Positions 34,164 to 42,473 of a stretch of DNA of 64,000 nucleotides are shown here, in pieces (the stretch's first letter is position 1; each line of letters starts with the position of its first letter). The notes under the pieces are model-generated. The model saw only the letters and a program-made list of their open reading frames with translations, was not told where the DNA came from and did not search any database. This DNA comes from JAIPEI01 sp964443135 (GTDB lineage: Bacteria; Desulfobacterota; DSM-4660; Desulfatiglandales; HGW-15): NCBI GenBank assembly GCA_964443135.1, contig CAYUBQ010000005.1:1-64000 (forward strand). Reading direction: 5' to 3'. The position numbers were made by a program, and so were the translations under genes.

Positions 34164-35026
34164 GGTACTTCTACTACCCGGGATGCTCCCTGGAGGGAAC
34201 CGCAAGGGAGTACGACCTGAGCACCCGTGCCTTTCTCCGCGCGGCCGGGATGGACCTGGTGGATCTGCCCGACTGGACCTGCTGCGGGGCCACCGCGGCC
34301 CAGGGAATGAGCCGGCTGCTTGCCCTGGCCCTCCCGGCCCGGAATCTGGCCCTGGCCGAGAGGACCGGTGAGACCCTGGACATCCTGGTTCCCTGCAGCG
34401 CCTGCTACCTGAACCTGAGAAGGGCCGAGGAGAGGATCCGCTCGGGCGGGGAGGCGAAGCGCGAGATCAACGAGGCCCTGTCCGAGACCGGGCTCCAGTG
34501 CAGCGGGGGAGTCCGGGTGCGTCACCTCCTCGACGTTCTCTCCCGGGACCTGGACGCCGCCTGGCTGGCCGAACGCGTGACGCGCCCCCTCGAGGGGATG
34601 CGCATCGCCTCCTACTACGGTTGCCAGTGCCTGCGGCCGTATGCGGACTTCGACGACCCGGAGGAGCCTCGAACCATGGAGCCGCTCATCCGGGCCACCG
34701 GCGCGGAACTGTTCTCCTGGACCGCCGGGGCCCGCTGCTGCGGCGCTTCCCACATGACCACCAAGCCCGAGATCGGGATCGAACTCGTGGCCGGTCTGCT
34801 CGAGGCGGCGCGCGGGGCGGATGCCATCGTGACCGTGTGCCCCATGTGCCAGATGAACCTCGAGGCCTACCAGCGAAAGGCCTCGCGCGTCCGGGGAGCC
34901 GACCTGAGTGCGACCGTTCTCTACCTTCCCCAGCTTCTCGGCCTCGCGCTGGGCCTTTCGAGTGACGAGGTCCGCCTCGATCTCAACCTCGCCGTCGGGC
35001 GGGGGTTCAAGAAAACGGCCGCCTGA
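34160..35026 (+). CDS. hdrB: Heterodisulfide reductase subunit B
   Basis: The catalytic disulfide-reducing subunit in classical Hdr. The 288-residue protein has two CCG domains that bind non-cubane 4Fe-4S clusters: YYPGCSLEG, WTCCGATAAQ and PCSACYLNL in the first half, then YYGCQCLRP, ARCCGASHMT and CPMCQMNLEAY in the second. In non-methanogens the disulfide substrate is unknown; DsrC-type or small thiol disulfides are proposed for related complexes. It starts inside the hdrC stop (ATGA) and is followed 25 bp later by the heme-motif kinase, so the transcript probably continues. Confidence 0.92.
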   Translation: MRYFYYPGCSLEGTAREYDLSTRAFLRAAGMDLVDLPDWTCCGATAAQGMSRLLALALPARNLALAERTGETLDILVPCSACYLNLRRAEERIRSGGEAKREINEALSETGLQCSGGVRVRHLLDVLSRDLDAAWLAERVTRPLEGMRIASYYGCQCLRPYADFDDPEEPRTMEPLIRATGAELFSWTAGARCCGASHMTTKPEIGIELVAGLLEAARGADAIVTVCPMCQMNLEAYQRKASRVRGADLSATVLYLPQLLGLALGLSSDEVRLDLNLAVGRGFKKTAA

Positions 35027-35051
35027 CGCATTCACCTGGAAAGGACCGCCG

Positions 35052-37358
35052 GTGTTCTCCTGGATCAAGAGCCTTCGGCAGAGGCTGGTGACCAAGCTGA
35101 TCCTGACCGTGGGGTTGACCCTGCTGGTCAGCATCTCGGCCTGGTCGTACGCCATCGTCCGTTACCAGGAGAACCAGACCATGCGCAACCTTTCCCTGGA
35201 GGCGGATCGTCTGAGCACGACCATCAAGCTGGGCACCCACTACGCCATGATGCTGAACTCCAGGGAGGACATCGCCGAGACCATCAAGAACATCAGCCGC
35301 CAGCCGGAGATCAAGGCCATCCGCATCTACAACAAGTCGGGCCAGATCACCTACTCGGACGATGCGGAGGAGATCGGCCGGATCACGAACATCAAGGACG
35401 AGGCCTGCTACGTGTGCCATCGCAGCGACCCGCCCCTGGTCGAGCTGGACCTGTCCGAAAGGACCAGGATCTTCAAGGGTGAAAACGAAACCCGCATGCT
35501 CGGCATCCTGAGCGCCATCTACAACGAGCCGGGGTGCGCCTCCGCGGCGTGCCACATCCACCCCGAGGGCAAAGAGGTCCTGGGGGCGCTGGACGTGGTG
35601 CTTACCCTGGCCCCGGCGGAAAAGAGGATCACCGCCTACAAGCAGTGGACCACGGCCATGACCGTGCTCGTCCTCCTGGTCACGACCGTGGCGGTGCTCC
35701 TGTTCATCATGCGCTTCGTCAATCGTCCTGTGAGCCACATGATCGCGGCCACCCGGCGGATCGCGAGGGGTGAAAGCGACGTGGGCGTGGAAGTCCGCCA
35801 GGAGGACGAGATGGGCCAGCTGGCGGACGCCATCACCTACATGGGCGGTGAGATCGAGCGGAACCAGGCGGCCCTCAACAAGCAGCGCAAGGAGTACCAG
35901 CGGTTGTTCGAGCTCGTCCCCTGCATCATCACGGTGCAGGACCGAAACTACAGGCTCATCAACTACAACCGGGAGTTCGCCGAGAAGTTCGCCCCCACTC
36001 CCATGGACACCTGCTACCATGCCTACAAGGGCCGAACGAGCAAGTGCGATCCGTGCCCCGTGGAGAGGGCCTTCGAGGACGGTGAGGTTCATCAAAGCGA
36101 GGAGTCCGGGATGAACTGGGACGGCACCATGAGCCACTGGATCGTGATCGCCACCCCGGTCTGGAACGAGAAGGGCGAGATCCAGTCGGCCATGGAGATC
36201 AGCCTGGACATCACGGAACGTCGGCTCCTGGAGCAGGAGCTGGAAAAGTCCGAGCAGAAGTATCACGCCATCTTCAACAACATTCCCAACGCCGTCTTTG
36301 TCCTGGATCCGGACACCCTGGACATCCTCGACTGCAACGACAGCATAACCCAGGTGTACGGCTACGGAAAAGACGAGATCTTGAACCGGTCCTTCCTGGA
36401 GCTTCACGAGGAGAAGGGGCGCGAGCAGTTCAGGAAGATGCTCAAAGCCTACGAGGTGCTCAACCGGGTGCAGCACGAGCACAAGACGGGGAGGACGATC
36501 TACGTGAACATTCGGGTCTCCCCCTCCGAGTACACCGGTCAGAAGGTGCTCCTGGTCACCACGAGCGACATCACCAAGAGGCTGGAGACCGAGGAGCAGC
36601 TGGCCCAGGCGAGCAAGCTGGCCACCCTGGGGGAGATGGCCACGGGTGTGGCCCACGAGCTCAACCAGCCCCTTTCCGTGATCAAGACCGTGTCCAGCTT
36701 TTTCATGAAGAAGCTGAACGCAGCGCAGGAAATACCCGCCGAGACGCTGTACCAGATGCTCGGCAAGGTGGACACCAACGTGGACCGGGCCACCAAGATC
36801 ATCACCCACATGCGTCTCTTCGCCCGGAAGTCAGAGATGAAGCTCGACCAGGTGCGGATCGAGGACGTGCTGGACCGGGCCTTCGACATCTTCACCCAGC
36901 AGCTCAGGGTACGCGGCATCGAGGTGGTTCGGGAGTTCGGTGAGACGTCGCCCCCCATCATGGCGGATCCGGACCGGTTGGAGCAGGTCTTCATCAATCT
37001 CCTGATCAACGCCAGGGACGCCATCGAGGAGCGGTGGGCGGGTCGGGAGAGCGAGTCGGGGGACAAGCGGATCACCGTGAGGACGAGGTCCGAGGACGGT
37101 GCCGTGGTGGTGGAGGTGCAGGACACGGGCTCCGGGATCGACGGCGCCCACAAGGACAAGATCTTCGATCCCTTCTTCACCACGAAGGAGGTGGGGAAGG
37201 GGACCGGACTGGGACTGTCCATCAGCTACGGGATCGTCAAGGACTGCGGGGGAGACATCTGCGTGGCTCGGAACGAAGGACCCGGCGCCTGCTTCGCGGT
37301 CCGGTTCCCCGTGAAGGATGAAGAGGATGAATCGACAGACCATACTCCTGGTGGATGA
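35052..37358 (+). CDS. Membrane histidine kinase with c-type heme motifs in its sensor
   Basis: A 768-residue sensor kinase starting at GTG 35052 behind GGAAAGGA. Membrane helix 1 is about 17-36 and helix 2 about 200-220. Between them lies an exported domain with CYVCH (119-123), a standard CxxCH heme c site, and CASAACH (162-168), a CX4CH variant. HAMP follows (222-275). PAS 1 contains Cys321, Cys332 and Cys335. PAS 2 spans about 402-510. The kinase core has His535 in GVAHELNQPLSV, NLLINARDA and DTGSGI. Covalent heme outside the membrane would let it sense periplasmic redox potential or a gas. It follows hdrB by 25 bp, and the next kinase gene overlaps its 3' end. Confidence 0.9.
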   Translation: MFSWIKSLRQRLVTKLILTVGLTLLVSISAWSYAIVRYQENQTMRNLSLEADRLSTTIKLGTHYAMMLNSREDIAETIKNISRQPEIKAIRIYNKSGQITYSDDAEEIGRITNIKDEACYVCHRSDPPLVELDLSERTRIFKGENETRMLGILSAIYNEPGCASAACHIHPEGKEVLGALDVVLTLAPAEKRITAYKQWTTAMTVLVLLVTTVAVLLFIMRFVNRPVSHMIAATRRIARGESDVGVEVRQEDEMGQLADAITYMGGEIERNQAALNKQRKEYQRLFELVPCIITVQDRNYRLINYNREFAEKFAPTPMDTCYHAYKGRTSKCDPCPVERAFEDGEVHQSEESGMNWDGTMSHWIVIATPVWNEKGEIQSAMEISLDITERRLLEQELEKSEQKYHAIFNNIPNAVFVLDPDTLDILDCNDSITQVYGYGKDEILNRSFLELHEEKGREQFRKMLKAYEVLNRVQHEHKTGRTIYVNIRVSPSEYTGQKVLLVTTSDITKRLETEEQLAQASKLATLGEMATGVAHELNQPLSVIKTVSSFFMKKLNAAQEIPAETLYQMLGKVDTNVDRATKIITHMRLFARKSEMKLDQVRIEDVLDRAFDIFTQQLRVRGIEVVREFGETSPPIMADPDRLEQVFINLLINARDAIEERWAGRESESGDKRITVRTRSEDGAVVVEVQDTGSGIDGAHKDKIFDPFFTTKEVGKGTGLGLSISYGIVKDCGGDICVARNEGPGACFAVRFPVKDEEDESTDHTPGG

Positions 37359-38907
37359 TGAGGAAGACATCCGCCTCGTGCTGAGCGTTGCCCTCACCGA
37401 CATGGGGTACGACGTGATTGCGGCCGAGAACGGCAAGGAGGCCCTCCGGCTGTTTCGAGAGAAACGTCCGCCCATCGTCATCACGGACATCAAGATGCCC
37501 GACATCGACGGCGTGGACCTTCTCAGGACGATCAAGGAGGAGGCTCCGGACACCGAGGTCGTCATGATCACCGGGCACGGGGACATGGACGTGGCCATTC
37601 AGAGCTTTCAACAGGAGGCCACGGACTTCATCACCAAGCCCATAAACGTGGAGAATCTGGAAAACTCGTTGCAGCGCGTGCACGAGCGGATCCTCGCTCG
37701 GGAGAAGCTGCGGCAGTACACCCACTCTCTGGAGAGCATGGTCTACCGGAAGTCGGAGGAGCTGGCCAGCCTGGAAAAGACGCTCCAGGGCGGGGACGGC
37801 GGGCCGCCGGCGGGTGACGTCGTCCGGCGGTTCCAGCGGCTCTTCGACGACCTCCCCTGCCACGTGGCGGTGATGGACGAGGAACTGGTCCTCACCGCCG
37901 TCAACCGGAAGTTTCGTCGGGACTTCGGTGACCGTGAGGGGGAGTTGTGCTATCATGTGTTGAAAAATGCGAAAGCCCCCTGCACGGACTGCGCTGTGCA
38001 GGAGACCTTCGGCACGGGCGAGAGCCAGGAGGGGGAGGCGGAGATCACCACGCCGGACGGCGTCGCGCATCAGGTCCTCGTGTGGACCTCGCCGGTACGC
38101 ACGGCCGGGGACGACCCCACCCACGTGCTCACGCTCTACACGGACATGACCCAGATCCGGAAGGTCCAGGACCACCTGAGCTCGCTGGGGCTCATGGTGG
38201 GATCCATCTCCCACAGCATCAAGGGCATGCTCACGGGCCTGGACGGCGGCATGTACCTGCTGGACTCGGGCCTGCGGAGGCAGGACGACGATCAGGTCCA
38301 CGAAGGCCTTGGCGTGGTCAAGGAGATGGTGGGACGGATCCGGAACATGGTGCTGGACGTCCTGCTCTTTTCCAAGGACCGGGATCTCAGGAAGGTCGAG
38401 ACGGGGGTGGCGGAGTTCGCCGCGGAGGCGGCCAAGGGGATTCGATCCCTGGTGGAGGAGCACGGGATTGACTTCAGCCTGGAGTGCCCCGAGGACGCCG
38501 GCGTGTTCGAGGTGGACCCGGGGCTTCTCCGCACGGCCTTTGTGAACGTGCTCGAGAACGCGGTGGACGCGTGTCTCGAGGACAAGAGCCGGAAGGACCA
38601 CCGGATTGCGTTTCGCGTTCGTGGTGAGGAGGACGAGGTCGTCTTCGAGGTGGAGGACGACGGCGTGGGCATGGACGAAGAGACCCGAGAGAAGATGGCC
38701 ACCCTGTTTTTCTCTTCGAAAGACCGGAAGGGAACCGGGCTGGGGCTCTACATCACGGACCGGACCGTCCGGCAGCACGGCGGCGACATTGCCGTGGAAT
38801 CCGAGGCGGGTCGGGGGACGCTGTTCACCATCCGGATTCCACGGAAGGCCGAAGCAGGCGGAGACGCACCCGCAGGTGACGTCGGCGGGCCGGGGGAGGA
38901 CACCTGA
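37327..38907 (+). CDS. Receiver-PAS-histidine kinase hybrid
   Basis: A 526-residue cytoplasmic protein. ATG 37327 is used because AAGG lies nine bases ahead; ATG 37318 is an alternative. Receiver 1-120 has Asp54 in VITDIKMPDIDG and Lys104 in FITKPIN. A coiled linker follows, then a PAS domain (about 165-280) with Cys208, Cys219 and Cys222 in the arrangement seen in the neighbouring kinase. The kinase core has His296 in GSISHSIKGMLTGLDG, NVLENAVDA and DDGVGMDEE. It overlaps the heme-motif kinase by 32 bp, so the two are almost certainly co-expressed, and its receiver is a likely target of that kinase. No DNA-binding output is present. Confidence 0.88.
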   Translation: MNRQTILLVDDEEDIRLVLSVALTDMGYDVIAAENGKEALRLFREKRPPIVITDIKMPDIDGVDLLRTIKEEAPDTEVVMITGHGDMDVAIQSFQQEATDFITKPINVENLENSLQRVHERILAREKLRQYTHSLESMVYRKSEELASLEKTLQGGDGGPPAGDVVRRFQRLFDDLPCHVAVMDEELVLTAVNRKFRRDFGDREGELCYHVLKNAKAPCTDCAVQETFGTGESQEGEAEITTPDGVAHQVLVWTSPVRTAGDDPTHVLTLYTDMTQIRKVQDHLSSLGLMVGSISHSIKGMLTGLDGGMYLLDSGLRRQDDDQVHEGLGVVKEMVGRIRNMVLDVLLFSKDRDLRKVETGVAEFAAEAAKGIRSLVEEHGIDFSLECPEDAGVFEVDPGLLRTAFVNVLENAVDACLEDKSRKDHRIAFRVRGEEDEVVFEVEDDGVGMDEETREKMATLFFSSKDRKGTGLGLYITDRTVRQHGGDIAVESEAGRGTLFTIRIPRKAEAGGDAPAGDVGGPGEDT

Positions 38908-38930
38908 ACCGAAGGGAGAGGAGGTGCACC

Positions 38931-39287
38931 ATGGCCAAGAAGATCCTGGTCGTCGATGACGAGCAGGCGGTCGTCCGGTACATGACCACCCTGTTCGAGG
39001 ACCACGGCTACGAGGTCATTGCGGCGACGGACGGGGCCGAGGCCCTCGAGGTCCTGGACCATAGCGTGCCGGATCTCATCACGCTGGACCTCCAGATGGA
39101 CAAGGTCTGGGGACCGCAGTTCTACCGGAAGATGAGCAGGAACCCGGCCCTCGAGGAGGTCCCCGTGATTGTCGTGAGCGGCCTCGCCCGGCCGGAGCTG
39201 GCCGTCAAGAAGGCTGCGGCCGTGGTCGGGAAACCCTTCGATCCGGACGAGCTCGTCCGGATCGTTCGAGAACAGATCGGCGAGTAA
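38931..39287 (+). CDS. Stand-alone CheY-like receiver
   Basis: A 118-residue single-domain response regulator: LVVDDEQAVVRYMTTLF, phosphoacceptor Asp53 in DLITLDLQMDKVWG, VIVVSG and the Lys of VVGKPFDPDELV. The region after the Asp (LQMDKVWGPQFYRKM) differs from the common MPxMDG loop. It starts after GAGAGGAGG, 23 bp beyond the hybrid kinase, and closes the Hdr signalling run. With no output domain it should act by protein contact, either within the phosphorelay or on the Hdr complex. Confidence 0.88.
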   Translation: MAKKILVVDDEQAVVRYMTTLFEDHGYEVIAATDGAEALEVLDHSVPDLITLDLQMDKVWGPQFYRKMSRNPALEEVPVIVVSGLARPELAVKKAAAVVGKPFDPDELVRIVREQIGE

Positions 39288-39292
39288 CCGCG

Positions 39293-39595
39293 TCAAAAAT
39301 CCCGGAACTCCCGATCACTCATGAGGTCGCCGCCGGCCGCAAGGCCGTGCTTTCCCTTTTCGGGTTCCTCCCCGATCCGTCGCCACCTCTTTCGGAGCCG
39401 GGGGACGGGGCCCGCGTCCGCCCGGCCGCCGTTCGACCGGTTTCCTTCCCCCGCCAGGGCCGCCAGCTGTCGAATGATCTCCTCGAGCTGCTCCGACTGG
39501 CATTCATCTCCTCGGACGCCGACGCGGACTCCTCCGCCTGAGAAACGTTCTGCTGGACGACCTTGTCCCTCTCGGCACGGGCCTGCTCGCTGCAT
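39293..39595 (-). pseudogene. Frameshifted C-terminal remnant of a methyl-accepting chemotaxis protein
   Basis: On the minus strand one frame reads RDKVVQQNVSQAEESASASEEMNA, cut here as DKVVQQN then AEESASASEEMNA, the highly conserved end of chemotaxis receptors. The continuation SEQLEEIIRQLAALAG and the terminal DREFRDF occur in the next frame. One missing base near 39498 (a C completing the Gln codon after NA) restores the reading. Everything upstream of DKVVQQN is absent. It is thus a 3' fragment with a single-base deletion, converging on the CheY-like gene, which might once have served a chemotaxis system. Confidence 0.7.
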
Positions 39596-39620
39596 CCCTT
39601 CTCCACGCCGGCGATTCCTT

Positions 39621-39649
39621 TTGACACCCCCGTGGTTTTCACATATAAA
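39621..39649 (+). promoter_or_regulatory. Consensus sigma-70 promoter for the cNMP-PilZ gene
   Basis: TTGACA (39621-39626), a 17-bp spacer and TATAAA (39644-39649): perfect -35 and five of six -10 bases. The leader to ATG 39749 is about 95 nt. Confidence 0.85.
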
Positions 39650-39748
39650 AATCCTTTACCTTCAAGGGCTTTCGGCCTTTCACCGGAATCCGACAGCGTG
39701 GGGCAGGCCGGTGAAACCACGGGAGCCCGACAGTCGGGAGGTGCCGTC

Positions 39749-40450
39749 ATGTATCACGTGGCTTCCGAGGAAACGTACGAGGACGGAACGCTGATCTTTC
39801 GGGAGGATGCCCCGGGTGACTGGGTCTACGTCATCCTCTCGGGCTCCGTGGAGATCTTCAAGAAGATCGAGGGAAAGGAGATCGTCATCGAGATCCTCCA
39901 GGAGGGGGAGATCTTCGGGGAGCTGGGTTTTCTGGGACGTATCAAGCGGACAGCCGGTGCGCGGGCCGTCGGTCCCACCACCCTCGGGATCATCGACCGC
40001 GCCTTTCTGGATGCCGAGTTCAACAAGCTCTCCTCGGAGTTCCGTTCCATCCTGGTGGCGGTGGTCAAGCGGTTCAAGAAGATGCTGGAGCGGGCAAGGG
40101 ATTTCGAAGGACGCAGGGAGCCCCGAGTGCAGAAGACACTCAGCCTGGCCTTCAGGGACCGAAACGCCTTTGTCAAGGCCTACAGCTCGAACCTCAGCTC
40201 GGGAGGGCTGTTCCTTCGGACCCGGAACCCGCTTCCCAACGGTGAGCGGTTTCTGCTCAAGCTCCAGCTGCCCGAGATGCCGGACCCCCTCGAGATCCAG
40301 TGCGAGGTGGCCTGGAGCCGGACCGCCGGGGGGAAGGCAGGAGGGGAACCCGCGGGAATGGGGTTGAAGTTCCTGGAAATGACGCCGGATGAGCGGCAAG
40401 CGTTGAAGGCCTATCTGGACGATACCCTGAGAAAAGAACAGGGAAGATGA
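39749..40450 (+). CDS. Cyclic-nucleotide-binding domain plus PilZ protein
   Basis: A 233-residue two-domain protein. Residues 1-125 are a CRP-like beta-barrel (GDWVYVILSGSVEIFKKIEG, GEIFGELGFLGRIKRTAGARA, the phosphate-binding cassette region). Residues about 130-225 are PilZ-like, with RREPRVQKTL at the start and the NLSSGGLFL signature. PilZ binds cyclic di-GMP in many proteins. The arrangement suggests integration of cNMP and c-di-GMP signals, without DNA binding. The start follows GGGAGGTG. A consensus promoter precedes it, and the aminotransferase gene follows after 10 bp. Confidence 0.85.
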   Translation: MYHVASEETYEDGTLIFREDAPGDWVYVILSGSVEIFKKIEGKEIVIEILQEGEIFGELGFLGRIKRTAGARAVGPTTLGIIDRAFLDAEFNKLSSEFRSILVAVVKRFKKMLERARDFEGRREPRVQKTLSLAFRDRNAFVKAYSSNLSSGGLFLRTRNPLPNGERFLLKLQLPEMPDPLEIQCEVAWSRTAGGKAGGEPAGMGLKFLEMTPDERQALKAYLDDTLRKEQGR

Positions 40451-40460
40451 GGAGGATCGC

Positions 40461-41375
40461 ATGCTGGAAGAGCGGGTTGTCTACCTGAACGGGGCGTTTG
40501 TCCCCTGGAGTGAAGCAAGGACCCACCTGATGTGCCACAGCTTCGGGAGGGGCTCGGCCATATTCGAGGTGCTGAGCGTGCACGAGGTGGACGGAGGGGC
40601 CTCCCTGTTCCGCCTGGACCGGCACGTGGCCAGGCTCTTTCGAACCGCCGAGCTCCTGGGCATGGGACTCCGTCAGGAGCCGGAGGAGATCCACGAGGCG
40701 TGCCTGGAGGCCGTTCGCCGAAACGGGGTGAGCCGGGGATTCGTCAAGGTGATCTGCTACCACTCGGAAATCGCCTTCGAGATCCTTCCGCCGGACGGCC
40801 CTCTGGACGTCTCCGTCTTCGTGGTGGACCCGGCCGCGGACCTGGGCGGGCTCGAGTTTCCGTTCGACCGGGGCGCCTCGGCCTGCTTCTCCCGTTGGCA
40901 CAAGCTGGACCCCCGGTGTGTGCCGGTCGAGGCCAAGGCGGCGGCCAACTACCTGAACGGCATGATGGCCCGGGCCGAGGCCCGCTCCCGCGGCTATGAC
41001 AACGTGATCATGCTGGACACCCAGGGGTTCGTGGCCGAAGGCGGAACCGAATCGGTTTTCATGGTCGAAAAGGGGGTGCTCATGACCCCCTGTGCGGGCA
41101 CGGTGCTGCTGAGCATCACGCGTCGATCGCTCCTCGAGGCGGCCGAGGTGATCGGGCTCCCGGCCCGCGAGGTGCGCATCCCCCCCGATCGCCTCATGGG
41201 GGCGGACGAGCTTCTCTTATCGGGAACGCCCAACAAGGTGCTTCCGGTGAGGCGGATCGAGGACCGGGATATGGAAGGGACGCCCGGTCCGGTGACCCGA
41301 AAGCTGTTCGATCTCATGAACGGGATCACGTCGGGAAAGGACGAACGATTCCGGGAGTGGCTCTTCCCGGTCTGA
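40461..41375 (+). CDS. Class IV aminotransferase (IlvE/PabC-like)
   Basis: A 304-residue fold-type IV PLP enzyme. The PLP Lys lies in CVPVEAKAAANYLNGM, the entry motif VYLNGAFVPWSEA and early FGRGSAIFEVL are present, and the PLP phosphate region is EGGTESVFMV. The family covers branched-chain aminotransferase, D-amino acid aminotransferase and aminodeoxychorismate lyase. The sequence is closest in feel to IlvE-like members but substrate residues cannot be assigned by eye. It follows the cNMP-PilZ gene by 10 bp with a GAGGAGG ribosome site. Confidence 0.87.
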   Translation: MLEERVVYLNGAFVPWSEARTHLMCHSFGRGSAIFEVLSVHEVDGGASLFRLDRHVARLFRTAELLGMGLRQEPEEIHEACLEAVRRNGVSRGFVKVICYHSEIAFEILPPDGPLDVSVFVVDPAADLGGLEFPFDRGASACFSRWHKLDPRCVPVEAKAAANYLNGMMARAEARSRGYDNVIMLDTQGFVAEGGTESVFMVEKGVLMTPCAGTVLLSITRRSLLEAAEVIGLPAREVRIPPDRLMGADELLLSGTPNKVLPVRRIEDRDMEGTPGPVTRKLFDLMNGITSGKDERFREWLFPV

Positions 41376-41424
41376 GAATCCGCGTCTTGCTTTTTCCGAC
41401 CGACCCCGTCGGGAGTCAGGCTGT

Positions 41425-42213
41425 ATGAGCGAACCCCACGTGCTCTATGACATTCGGGACCAGGTGGCCGTGATCACCTTGAACAGGCCCGAGGCGGGCA
41501 ACGCCTTCAGTGAGGAGATGATCTCTCTGTGGAACCGGCGCCTGAAGGAGGCCCGAAAGGACGAGGGGGTTCGTGTCGTGGTGGTCACGGGCAGGGGCGA
41601 CACCTTCTGCTCGGGAGGCGACATCCGGGACATGGCCGAGGGGAAGCTTCGGTCGTGGGACATGAAGCGGTTCGTGTGGGAAGGGGTCCACAGGATCGCC
41701 CTCACCCTGGAAGACCTGGACAAGCCCGTGATCGCGGCCGTCAACGGGGCCGCCATGGGGGCGGGCATGGACATGGCCCTCATGTGCGATCTCCGGGTCT
41801 GCTCCGACCGCGCCCGTCTGGCCGAGTCCTACATCAACCTGGGGGTGGTCCCCGGGGACGGGGGCGCCTACTTCCTCCCCCGCCTCGTGGGCTGCGCCAA
41901 GGCCCTGGAGCTCCTGCTGACCGGCGAGGTCCTCACCGCGGAGCAGGCCCTGGCCCTGGGAATCGCCAACCGGGTGGCGCCCCACGAGCGCCTCATAGAA
42001 GAGACCCTTGCCCTGGCCCGCAAGATCGCCTCCAAGCCCCCGCTGGCGGTCCGGATGACCAAGCGTGCGGTGTACCAGGGGCTCACCGGATCGCTCCGGG
42101 CCCACCTGGACGCGATCTCGAGTCAGCTCGCCCTCCTGAGCGAGACCGAGGACCATCTCGAGGCGGCCCGTGCGTTCCTGGAAAAGCGAAAGCCGGTGTT
42201 CCGGGGGCGATAA
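41425..42213 (+). CDS. Enoyl-CoA hydratase/isomerase family protein
   Basis: A 262-residue crotonase-fold protein. The oxyanion-hole motifs are FCSGGDIRDMAEG and NGAAMGAGMDMALMCDLRV, and the C-terminal region SKPPLAVRMTKRAVYQG is typical. The Glu of SYINLGVVPGDGG marks one catalytic position, while the second acidic position appears as Asp. Hydration of 2-enoyl-CoA in beta-oxidation is the simplest role; isomerase or dehydratase activity is possible. It lies 49 bp after the aminotransferase on the same strand. Confidence 0.88.
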   Translation: MSEPHVLYDIRDQVAVITLNRPEAGNAFSEEMISLWNRRLKEARKDEGVRVVVVTGRGDTFCSGGDIRDMAEGKLRSWDMKRFVWEGVHRIALTLEDLDKPVIAAVNGAAMGAGMDMALMCDLRVCSDRARLAESYINLGVVPGDGGAYFLPRLVGCAKALELLLTGEVLTAEQALALGIANRVAPHERLIEETLALARKIASKPPLAVRMTKRAVYQGLTGSLRAHLDAISSQLALLSETEDHLEAARAFLEKRKPVFRGR

Positions 42214-42239
42214 CCTGGATCCGTCCCGAAGCCGGCGAA

Positions 42240-42455
42240 TCAACCGCCGGCCTGTCCGGTCCTGCCGCCGTTCGAGACGCCGTTCCTGCGGTTTTCCTTG
42301 GTGAGCTCGTGGATGACGCACTGCGGGCGGAACTTGCAGTAGTTGGAGGGATCTGCGCACTCGACGCCGTTGTCCAGGCATTCCCGGCAGTAGCCGACGA
42401 GCATCTTCTGGCAGACGACTCGCGCCTCGCGGTCCGGGTGGTAGCGGCAGTTCAT
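42240..42455 (-). CDS. Small Cys/His-rich (B-box-like) zinc protein
   Basis: A 71-residue protein with the order CRYHP, VVCQKMLVGYCRECLDN, VECADPSNYCKF and CVIHEL, a zinc-binding arrangement like short bacterial B-box-type proteins. The tail is Gly/Asn-rich and probably disordered. The GAGGAGGG ribosome site is strong. It is last in the leftward operon after the cytochrome b subunit (18-bp gap), so it may assist assembly or regulation of that ferredoxin-cytochrome module. No enzymatic role is visible. Confidence 0.7.
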   Translation of the reverse strand: MNCRYHPDREARVVCQKMLVGYCRECLDNGVECADPSNYCKFRPQCVIHELTKENRRNGVSNGGRTGQAGG

Positions 42456-42473
42456 GGTGTGAGCCCTCCTCGC

